A stretch of 64,000 nucleotides of DNA from Microbacterium sp. CBA3102 (GTDB lineage Bacteria > Actinomycetota > Actinomycetes > Actinomycetales > Microbacteriaceae), in contig NZ_CP042412.1 in the NCBI RefSeq assembly GCF_007954505.1, positions 2,418,001 to 2,482,000 of the forward strand, given 5' to 3'. The translations under genes and the position numbers were made by a program. Position 1 is the stretch's first letter. The number at the start of each line of letters is the position of its first letter. The notes under the pieces are model-generated. The model made no database searches and was not told the DNA's origin. It saw only the letters and a list, made by a program, of their open reading frames with translations. Positions 53,958 to 61,465 of this stretch are shown here, piece by piece.

Positions 53958-55637
53958 GTGAGCGCAGTGAGAAGACCGTCGTGGTTCTTCAGCACGCTCG
54001 ACGGCTACCGGCACCGCTGGATCGCGCGCGACGTCATCGCTGGACTGTCGGCGGGGGCTGTCGTGATCCCACAGGCGATGGCCTACGCGACGATCGCCGA
54101 TCTCCCCGTCCAAGTGGGTCTGTACACGTGCATCCTGCCGATGCTCGTTTACGCGTTCCTCGGCGGCAGCCGGGCGATGAGCGTCTCGACGACGTCGACG
54201 ATCGCGACTCTCACCGCGACGACTCTCGTCACCGCGGGCGTGGCCGCCGGCGCCGATGACGCGATCGGCTCCCTCATGACGCTGACGCTTCTTGTCGGAG
54301 TGACCCTTCTCCTCGCTCGGTTGTGTCGACTCGGGTCGCTCGTGGAGAACATCAGCGGTGCCACGGTGCTGGGGCTCAAGATCGGCGTCGGCGCAACGGT
54401 CGCCGTCGGGCAACTGCCCACGCTGCTGGGCCAGAGCGAGGACTTCTCCGGACATGGCTTCTTCCGGTCGCTCGCGGCCGTCGGGAACGCTCTCGACAGC
54501 GTGAACTGGCCGACACTGGCCCTGTCGGTCGGCTCGATCGCCGCGCTGCTCGTCCTGAACCTCGTCGCCCCGAAGATCCCCGGAACACTCGTCGTCGTGG
54601 TCGGCGGCATCCTCCTCGTCGGGCTCGGGGGCATCGATGAGCTCGGCGTCCGCCTGATCGCGCCCGTCCCGAGCGGGCTCCCCGTTCCCGGCATCCCCGA
54701 CCTCGCACGGATCCCCGCGTTGCTCCCGGGTGCGCTCGCCATCGCGGTCATGGCCTTCCTCGAGTCCGCAGCGGTGGCTCGGAGTCTCCGCGCGGCGACC
54801 GATCGTCAGGTCGACAGCGACCAGGAGCTTCTCGCGACCGGGGCGGCGAACACGGTCGGCGCGTTCTTCGGCACCATGCCGGCGGCGGGCGGGTTCTCGC
54901 AGAGCGCCGTCAATCGGAGTGCGGGCGCCACGTCGCAGCTGGCGACGGTGGTGACGGTCGTGCTCGCCCTCCTCGTGTCGTTGTTCCTCGGCCCCGTGCT
55001 GAGTCTGTTGCCGGAGGCGACCCTGGCGGCGATGGTCTTCGTGGCGGTCGCAGGTCTCATCGACATCCCCGAGCTGGTGCGGTGGGCACGGATCAGTCGG
55101 GTGGACTTCTGGGTCGCCCTGTCCGTCGCTGTCCTCGGGCTCACGGCAGGGCTCCTCCCGGCCGTCGCGGTCGGAGTCGTCGTCACCCTGATCCTCGTGC
55201 TGCGCGAGTTGAACGTGCCGAAGGTGCGCGTGGTGGGCAGGAACGACGGGGTGCTCGGCGTCGACCTCGAACGGGGGCTCTACACCGCCAACGCGCTGGT
55301 CAACGAGCGCCGCGTGCTCGAGCTCGTCGATCGAGAGAGCGAGCCCATCCGCGCGCTCGTGCTCGGGCTGCGACAGCAGGAAGTCATGACGATCACGGTG
55401 CTCGACGCCCTCGAAGACCTTGATCGCGAGTTGGCGCAGCGCGGTGTCTCCCTGCACCTGGCTGCGCTTCCGGAACCGGCGTCGGCGGTCGCGGAGCACA
55501 CCCCCTGGTTCCTGCGGCTCTCCGCCGCTGGGCGGGTGCATGTCTCCGTACGAGCCGGGATCGCGTCGATCGCCGCGGCGCACACGGATGCCGCGCTCGA
55601 CGCCGTGACTCCTGCTGAACCCGACGAACCACGCTGA
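53958..55637 (+). CDS. SulP family anion transporter (first copy)
   Basis: A 559-residue transporter. The membrane domain (about 15-410) has IAGLSAGAVVIPQAMAYATI, PVQVGLYTCILPMLVYAFLG and FGTMPAAGGFSQSAVNR; the C-terminal STAS-like part is weak and follows FWVALSV and RELNVPKV. Substrates of the family include sulfate and bicarbonate. GTG 53958 fits the promoter; GTG 53967 is an alternative. It diverges from ohrR across the operator, but peroxide control is only a possibility. Confidence 0.88.
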   Translation: MSAVRRPSWFFSTLDGYRHRWIARDVIAGLSAGAVVIPQAMAYATIADLPVQVGLYTCILPMLVYAFLGGSRAMSVSTTSTIATLTATTLVTAGVAAGADDAIGSLMTLTLLVGVTLLLARLCRLGSLVENISGATVLGLKIGVGATVAVGQLPTLLGQSEDFSGHGFFRSLAAVGNALDSVNWPTLALSVGSIAALLVLNLVAPKIPGTLVVVVGGILLVGLGGIDELGVRLIAPVPSGLPVPGIPDLARIPALLPGALAIAVMAFLESAAVARSLRAATDRQVDSDQELLATGAANTVGAFFGTMPAAGGFSQSAVNRSAGATSQLATVVTVVLALLVSLFLGPVLSLLPEATLAAMVFVAVAGLIDIPELVRWARISRVDFWVALSVAVLGLTAGLLPAVAVGVVVTLILVLRELNVPKVRVVGRNDGVLGVDLERGLYTANALVNERRVLELVDRESEPIRALVLGLRQQEVMTITVLDALEDLDRELAQRGVSLHLAALPEPASAVAEHTPWFLRLSAAGRVHVSVRAGIASIAAAHTDAALDAVTPAEPDEPR

Positions 55638-55673
55638 CCATCGGTCTCACGTTCGCCTGGTGCGGGACATCGG

Positions 55674-56345
55674 TCAGAAACTGCCGATGCCCTTTCCGAC
55701 CATCGACATCCCGATCACCAGGAGGAGCACCGCCATGATGACCGCGTTCTCGGTGGCGAGCCAGCCGCGCAGGGCGTTCAGAGGCGCTCGAAGCCGGTCT
55801 GCCGCGATGAGGTAGCTGATCACCGGGACGAGCACCGTCGAGGCCGCGATGAGCGTGTAGACGACCACCACGAGGACCGTCGAGCCGACGGGAAGAGCCG
55901 CAGCGCCGATGTCGGTGCCGGAACCGGCCGCCATGATGAGATTCTTCGGATTGACCGCAGAAAGCAGGAAGCCGAGTCCGAAGGCGACCGGGAAGGTGAT
56001 CGTGTCGATCGCCTTCATCCACTTCGGCAGGGCCGCCTCTTCGCCCGCTTTCGGACGTTTGCGCCACTGTCCGAACGCGAGCACGAAGAGGAGCACCCCG
56101 AGCAGGAGCTGCACGACGCCGCGGATCGGACGGGAAGCGTCCGGGTCCTCCTCCGGGAGGATGGCGAACAGCAGCGTGAAGACCGTCACCGCCACGACGA
56201 TGCCGATCACCCACCCGAGCAGGAAGCCCACACTCGTGACGCGCGCCTTCGGCGAGAGCAGCATGAGGATCGCCGCGATGATCGGGATCGGGCTGATCGC
56301 CACGCCGAGGGCGAGCGGGAGGATCTCCCCGATGACGGTGCCCAT
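55674..56345 (-). CDS. GAP-family (LysE/Sap-like) membrane protein
   Basis: A 223-residue protein with six predicted membrane helices. The start is EILPLALGVAISPIPIIAAILML, and LSAVNPKNLIMAAGSG lies in the fourth helix, as in mycobacterial Sap and related GAP exporters. Its ATG overlaps the stop of the second SulP gene by one base (TGATG), so both are an operon. Confidence 0.87.
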   Translation of the reverse strand: MGTVIGEILPLALGVAISPIPIIAAILMLLSPKARVTSVGFLLGWVIGIVVAVTVFTLLFAILPEEDPDASRPIRGVVQLLLGVLLFVLAFGQWRKRPKAGEEAALPKWMKAIDTITFPVAFGLGFLLSAVNPKNLIMAAGSGTDIGAAALPVGSTVLVVVVYTLIAASTVLVPVISYLIAADRLRAPLNALRGWLATENAVIMAVLLLVIGMSMVGKGIGSF

Positions 56346-58024
56346 CAGTGACCTGCTTTCCTTGGGGATGTGGGCTCCGCCGACGACGGGGCCAGTCGGC
56401 TGATCGCGGCGCGGTTGGTCGAGAAGACCTCTTCCGCGTCGAGCAACCCGAGGCTGGTGAGACGGCGCAGCGTCTTCGGGCGGACTCGGCTGTACGCGAG
56501 CGAGATGGATTGCGACGCGAGCCATTCCTTGAGCGCGGTGAAGGACTCCGCTCCGGTGACGTCCACATCGGTCACGGCCTCCATGTCGACGACGAGGTGG
56601 TGGACCGACTCCGTTCCTGCCGAGCGGATCGCCTCCTTCACGGCGGTGGAGAAGACGGCGCCGTTCGCGAAGAACAGGGGGGCTGCGAGGCGGATCACGA
56701 TCACTCCCGGGGCGGTGACGTTGCCCGCGGGGGCGTCCTCGAGCAGGGACTCGCCAGGGTCGCCGCTGGATTCCAGGACATCGATCGCCGGATGCGAGGC
56801 GCGCTTGGCGAGGTTGATGAGGGCGAGCACGAAGGCCACCAGGATGCCCGCGATCGAACCGACGAAGAGCGTGGTGAGGAAGCAGGTCGCCCCGATGAGG
56901 AACTCGAACCGATCCTTGCGCCACAGATCGATGAAGTCGCGCACGCCGAGAAGCGGGATGATGGCCACGCCCACGATCGCGCCGATCGCGGGAGAGGGGA
57001 TGTCGGCCAACAGTGCCGTGCCGAACAGGAGGAGCAGCAGGGTTCCCGCCGCGAGGATCAGAGCAGGGAACTGTGTGCGGGATCCGGCCTGATCCATCGC
57101 CGCGGTGCGGGAGGTCGAGGAGCCGACGGCGAAGCTGCCCTGCGCCCCCGCAGCGATGTTGGAGATGCCGAACGCGAACAGGTCACGGTTCGCGCGGAAC
57201 GGATAGCCGTGTTTCTCGGAATAGGAGCGGGAGACGAGCAGACCCTCCGCCGTCGTCACCAGCGTGAGCGCGATCGCGGAGGGCACCAGCGCGAGCCACA
57301 GCGACCAGTCGATCATGGGCCAGGTCAGCACCGGCGGCCCCGCGGGAACTTCACCGAGCACATCCACCCCTCGCTGATCGAGGCCGGTCAGGACGACCAC
57401 GAGCGTGGTCACGACCAGCACGATCAGCGCCCACGGGACCGCACGCAGGAAGCGGCGCCCCAGCAGGAGGACGGCCACCGAGCAGACGGAGATCAGGACG
57501 GCCCAGCCGTTGAGAGTCGTGAAGCCTCCCACGAGATCGGCGATCTTGCCGGTGAACTCCTTCCCGGAGTCGATCTTGATGCCGAGCATCTTCGCCACCT
57601 GGCTCACCATGATGTCGAGCGCGAGGCCGCCCACGAAGCCGACGAGGATCGGCTTCGACAGGAAGTTCGCCAGGAAGCCGAGCTTGAACACGGCCAGAAG
57701 CACGAACATCACCCCGCAGATGATCGCCTGCGCGAGTGCCAGGGTGGCGTAGTCGGCGCTGCCCGCGGCGGCCAGACCACCGATCGACGAGGCGACGAGC
57801 GCGGCGGCCGCGGCATCCGGAGACGCGACGAGCTGGCGTGAGGAGACGACCAGGGCATACACGATCGTCGGCACCACGAGGGCGTAGAGCCCCGCGGTCG
57901 GCGGGAGACCGGCGATCTGTGCGTAGCCGATGTTCAGGGGGATGGCGATCGCGAGCAGCGTCACACCCGCGGTCAGCTCGGTCATGAAGTTCCGCCCGGT
58001 GAGCCCCGCGAGTGGTCGTTGCAC
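56345..58024 (-). CDS. SulP family anion transporter with STAS domain (second copy)
   Basis: A 559-residue transporter. The membrane domain starts FMTELTAGVTLLAIAIPLNIGYAQI, and QGSFAVGSSTSRTAAMDQAGSRTQ is the conserved signature; the cytoplasmic STAS domain at about 440-545 has VIVIRLAAPLFFANG and VVDMEAVTDVDVTGAESF. GGAGG four bases before GTG 58024 sets the start; a longer frame to 58096 is not conserved. It is cotranscribed with the GAP-family gene. Confidence 0.9.
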   Translation of the reverse strand: MQRPLAGLTGRNFMTELTAGVTLLAIAIPLNIGYAQIAGLPPTAGLYALVVPTIVYALVVSSRQLVASPDAAAAALVASSIGGLAAAGSADYATLALAQAIICGVMFVLLAVFKLGFLANFLSKPILVGFVGGLALDIMVSQVAKMLGIKIDSGKEFTGKIADLVGGFTTLNGWAVLISVCSVAVLLLGRRFLRAVPWALIVLVVTTLVVVLTGLDQRGVDVLGEVPAGPPVLTWPMIDWSLWLALVPSAIALTLVTTAEGLLVSRSYSEKHGYPFRANRDLFAFGISNIAAGAQGSFAVGSSTSRTAAMDQAGSRTQFPALILAAGTLLLLLFGTALLADIPSPAIGAIVGVAIIPLLGVRDFIDLWRKDRFEFLIGATCFLTTLFVGSIAGILVAFVLALINLAKRASHPAIDVLESSGDPGESLLEDAPAGNVTAPGVIVIRLAAPLFFANGAVFSTAVKEAIRSAGTESVHHLVVDMEAVTDVDVTGAESFTALKEWLASQSISLAYSRVRPKTLRRLTSLGLLDAEEVFSTNRAAISRLAPSSAEPTSPRKAGH

Positions 58025-58152
58025 GTCGCCTCCCTCCGTCGCACCCGGTCGGGCGCGTTCGCGTCCACCATCCCAGTCCGGGAAGACGGTGGCCACCAGG
58101 GCCTAACCTCCCTCGGGTGATACTCCGACGGAGTGGATCGGGGCACGGGAGG

Positions 58153-59295
58153 TCAGACGCTGCGTCGAATCCGTCGCCGCAGACGGCCTCGGGGCTGGGG
58201 GTCCGGCTCCGGGTCCGGAATCGTGGGCACGGCCGTGCGATCCCCGGACAGCCAGCGCACCCAGGTGGTCCCCGGATCGCCTTCGAGCACGAGTGCGCGT
58301 GCCAGCAGGGTGAGCGGGATCGAGAGGATCGCGCCGAGGGGCCCGATGATGAACGTCCAGAAGATCACCGAGAAGAAGCTGAGCGTGAGGCTGAGGTCGA
58401 CCGCGTCGCTGACGAACTTCGGCTGCACGAGAACCTGGAGCACCACGTTCACGACGCAGTACACGACGACCACACCGAGGAGGAGCGGCCAGCCGCCGAC
58501 CGCGTACGCGAGGATCGCCGGGGGGACGAGTCCGAGGACGAATCCGATGTTCGGGATGAAGTTCGTCACGAACGCGAGGATCGCCCAGACGACGGGTGCG
58601 GGAACGCCCATCCACCACAGCGCCAGGCCATCGATGATCGCGACGATGGCGCCGAAGGTGGCGTTGACGATGTAGTAGCGACGGATTCCGGAACTGAGGT
58701 GGGTGATGCGCGCGATCACCGCACCCTTCGAAGCGCCGAAGAGTTCGGGCGCCTGCCGGTATCGTGCCGCGTCGGCCGCCATGAAGATGATGTAGGCGCA
58801 GACGAAGAACAGCGCGGTCGCGACGCTGAGCACGGTGCCGCCGATGCTGCGCACGAGGCCCAGCAGAGTGGTGGGATCCAGCACGGAGGCTGCCGCATCC
58901 GAGGCCTGCTCGTCCAGGCCCAGGGCCTGCAGCCAGGCGATGAACTCGTCGGCGGTGTTCGCCAGGCCTCCCTCCGAGACGAGATCGCCGACGAGCCGTG
59001 CGAACTGTGTACCGGCGAGCCAGAGCAGGGCGCCCATCGCCAGGAGGATCAGGTAGGCGACGACGATGACGGCGGTCGTGCTCGCCCACCGTGGCCATTC
59101 GCGGCGGTCGAGCGGGCGACGGAGGGGTTCGCAGATGATCACGATCACGATCGCGAGAGCCAGCGGTCCGAAGATGTCGCGCACGAAGTACACGCCCGCC
59201 AGCGTGACCACGCTCGCCGCGAGTACCAGGAGCACTCGAAGACTGGGGGAGAGCATCCGATCGCCGGAGCCCCCGGGCGGTGATGAGGTGGTCAC
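58153..59295 (-). CDS. AI-2E family transporter (YdiK/TqsA-like)
   Basis: A 380-residue protein with eight predicted membrane helices. LRVLLVLAASVVTLAGVYFVRDIFGPLALAIV, FVTNFIPNIGFVLGLVPPAILA and VLQVLVQPKFVSDAVDLSL match the AI-2E/TqsA family. Some members export autoinducer-2 and others move Na+ or Li+. GTG 59295 has TACGCT six bases upstream, so it is leaderless. The C-terminus is Arg-rich. Confidence 0.9.
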   Translation of the reverse strand: MTTSSPPGGSGDRMLSPSLRVLLVLAASVVTLAGVYFVRDIFGPLALAIVIVIICEPLRRPLDRREWPRWASTTAVIVVAYLILLAMGALLWLAGTQFARLVGDLVSEGGLANTADEFIAWLQALGLDEQASDAAASVLDPTTLLGLVRSIGGTVLSVATALFFVCAYIIFMAADAARYRQAPELFGASKGAVIARITHLSSGIRRYYIVNATFGAIVAIIDGLALWWMGVPAPVVWAILAFVTNFIPNIGFVLGLVPPAILAYAVGGWPLLLGVVVVYCVVNVVLQVLVQPKFVSDAVDLSLTLSFFSVIFWTFIIGPLGAILSIPLTLLARALVLEGDPGTTWVRWLSGDRTAVPTIPDPEPDPQPRGRLRRRIRRSV

Positions 59296-59301
59296 GCGGC
59301 C

Positions 59302-59307
59302 AGCGTA
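59302..59307 (-). promoter_or_regulatory. -10 box of leaderless AI-2E-family promoter
   Basis: On the minus strand TACGCT ends six bases before GTG 59295. Confidence 0.6.
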
Positions 59308-59368
59308 GCCGTCGCTCGCGGGTGATCGCGCTCGCCTCGCGGATGGCACCGCGGACGGATGCCGGCGC

Positions 59369-60202
59369 TCAGTACGGCTCGGGCGGGACGAGGGGCGGCG
59401 TGCTCTGCTCCGGCGCCACCACGCTGCGCAGGCCGGCCGCTTCCAGTGCCTCGGCGACTGCGCGCACGGTGTCGGAGACGACGGTGGCGCCGTGCAGGGG
59501 GTGATGCCAGACCTGGAGTTCCAGCATCCATCGGGTCGGGGAGACTGAGCTGATGCGCACACCCGGGCGCTCGCGCGTGTGCACACCGTCGACGGTGGCC
59601 GCCGCGTCGGTGATGATCCCGATCACCTCGTCCAGGTCGAGGTCGTCGGACCGCGCGATCCTGACTTCCAGCGCGCTTCGACGCGCCCCGTGTCGGGAGT
59701 TGTTCACGAGCACGCCGGTGAGCAGCGCGGCATTGGGCACGTGCACCGTGCGCCCGTCCACCGTGGTGAGGATCACCGCGCGTCCGTTGAGCTCCTGCAC
59801 CTTGCCGCGGATCTCCCCGTCCGGGCCGTCGATCGCGATCTCCTCGCCGATCTTCACCGACTGGCGGGACTGGATCAGGACGCCCGCCGCGAAGTTGTCC
59901 GCGACACCTCGCAGCACCAGGATCAGGACGACGACCGCGATGGCCGTCATCGCCAGCAGCGGCTGCACATTCGCGCCGAGGAAGGCCAGGCCGACCCCGA
60001 TGCCGACCAGGAGCAGTGCGTACTGGGTGAATCGCGCGGCGAGCTGCGCCACGGAGTCCGAGATGCCGGGTGTCCGGGTCGTGAGCTTCAGAACGCCTTT
60101 GCGCGCGAACCGCGACAGCAGCCACCCGACGAGCACCGACAGCACCGCCAGCCCGATCTGCAGGGCGGAGAGGCCGTCGGGGAACAGGTCCTCCAGAGTC
60201 AC
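59369..60202 (-). CDS. MscS-family mechanosensitive channel
   Basis: A 277-residue small-conductance channel. Three membrane helices end with the pore helix (LRGVADNFAAGVLIQ), followed by the beta domain VKIGEEIAIDGPDGEIRGKV and VHVPNAALLTGVLVNNS. It protects against hypo-osmotic shock. AAGGAG eight bases before GTG 60202 supports this start over TTG 60250. Confidence 0.9.
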   Translation of the reverse strand: MTLEDLFPDGLSALQIGLAVLSVLVGWLLSRFARKGVLKLTTRTPGISDSVAQLAARFTQYALLLVGIGVGLAFLGANVQPLLAMTAIAVVVLILVLRGVADNFAAGVLIQSRQSVKIGEEIAIDGPDGEIRGKVQELNGRAVILTTVDGRTVHVPNAALLTGVLVNNSRHGARRSALEVRIARSDDLDLDEVIGIITDAAATVDGVHTRERPGVRISSVSPTRWMLELQVWHHPLHGATVVSDTVRAVAEALEAAGLRSVVAPEQSTPPLVPPEPY

Positions 60203-60346
60203 GATCGCGGCTCCTTCGGGCTCGTCCGGGTCATCCGCCTCATGCGACAAGGATGCGCCGACCCGGTCGCAGCGCGTGCGCCGCGGTCACCCCGCGCGGG
60301 TGAGCCCGGCGGTGCGGTGGCGTGTGACCGCCGGGACACTGGGCCC

Positions 60347-61438
60347 ATGTCCACGACTCCGCCGACGCCGGATCTGCTGACGGCCGCACGCTCGCGCGGA
60401 GCGACGAGAGAGCGTGCGCGGGAGGCCATCGGGCTCCAGATCTCGATCTTCGCCTTCATCCTCGCGGCACTCGTCGCCCTCCCCGTCTTCGGTCTGCGCT
60501 CAGCGCCGATCTCCGGCCCCGACTCGCTCGGCCAGTTCGTCGCACTGATGTCGGCAGTCACGGCGATCGTCGTCTTCGTGCTGGGGCGGATCATCGCCGC
60601 CGATCCCGCGCGGGAGAAGCGGCTCGGCGTGCTCGACATCATCGACATCGCGGCTTTCGCGTTCGCCCATGCCATGATCGCGCTGCTCGGATGGACGCTC
60701 GCGGCGACGATCATGGAGCAGGGGCTCCTCGGAGCCGTGGTGTATCCGATACCCGTGCTGATGCTGGCCGGAGCCGCCGCGGCGCTCACCGCGTACGTGA
60801 CCTACTACTCCGCGACCCACCTCGATCTGCAGCTGTTGGCGACGGTGCTCGCCGTGTTCCTCGTGCTCGGAGTCCTCGCGAGCATGCTCACCGCGAGCGA
60901 TCCGCAGTGGTGGAAGGAGAATCTGAGTGCCCTCGGTATGACCGACGATCTTTCGGCGCGCGCCTTCAATCTGACGTTGATCGTCGCCGGCATCCTCGTG
61001 ACGACGCTGGCCCGCTACGCCACGCGGGGCATCCCAACCACGCATCCACGCGGAGTGGTCGCCGTGCGGACGTGCCTCGTCATCGTGGGAATCTTTCTCG
61101 GCCTCGTCGGCGTGTTCCCCGTCGATCAGCACTTCGCGCTGCACACGGGCGTGGCCTCGGGCATGGTCGTCGCGTACGCCGTGCTCGTGGTCGCCATCCG
61201 GCGATGGATCCCCGGTGTCTCCCGCACGTTCGTCATCCTCGGCTACGTGTTCATCCTGCTGATCCTGCTGCTCTCGGTGTTCTTCGCCGTCGGCTATTAC
61301 ACGCTCACCGCGGTCGAGCTGGTGGCGGGGACGGTCGTCTTCAGCTGGATCATCCTCTTCATCCGCACGGCCGATGCGCTCAAGCGCGACGCGGAGCGAG
61401 AGGCTTCGGACGGCGGAACTCGACGAAAGTCACCTTGA
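60347..61438 (+). CDS. Polytopic membrane protein, DUF998-like
   Basis: A 363-residue protein with about nine or ten membrane helices and short loops. TDDLSARAFNLTLIVAGILV and a late VFPVDQHFALHTGVA resemble DUF998 proteins. Function unknown. GACACT six bases before ATG 60347 is a weak -10 candidate. It diverges from the MscS-family gene. Confidence 0.75.
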   Translation: MSTTPPTPDLLTAARSRGATRERAREAIGLQISIFAFILAALVALPVFGLRSAPISGPDSLGQFVALMSAVTAIVVFVLGRIIAADPAREKRLGVLDIIDIAAFAFAHAMIALLGWTLAATIMEQGLLGAVVYPIPVLMLAGAAAALTAYVTYYSATHLDLQLLATVLAVFLVLGVLASMLTASDPQWWKENLSALGMTDDLSARAFNLTLIVAGILVTTLARYATRGIPTTHPRGVVAVRTCLVIVGIFLGLVGVFPVDQHFALHTGVASGMVVAYAVLVVAIRRWIPGVSRTFVILGYVFILLILLLSVFFAVGYYTLTAVELVAGTVVFSWIILFIRTADALKRDAEREASDGGTRRKSP

Positions 61439-61458
61439 AGGGCTAACCGATACGCCAG

Positions 61459-61464
61459 TACCTT
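61459..61464 (+). promoter_or_regulatory. -10 box upstream of the LAL regulator
   Basis: TACCTT ends six bases before ATG 61471. That ATG is one frame away from the regulator's reading frame. Confidence 0.55.
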
Positions 61465-61465
61465 G

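Noticed and set aside
53796..55583. Long minus-strand frame opposite the first SulP gene
   Set aside because: The plus strand encodes a normal SulP transporter; the minus frame is charged repetitive text without domains.
56345..58096. Start at ATG 58096 for the second SulP gene
   Set aside because: The added 24 residues are not family-like, and GGAGG precedes GTG 58024.
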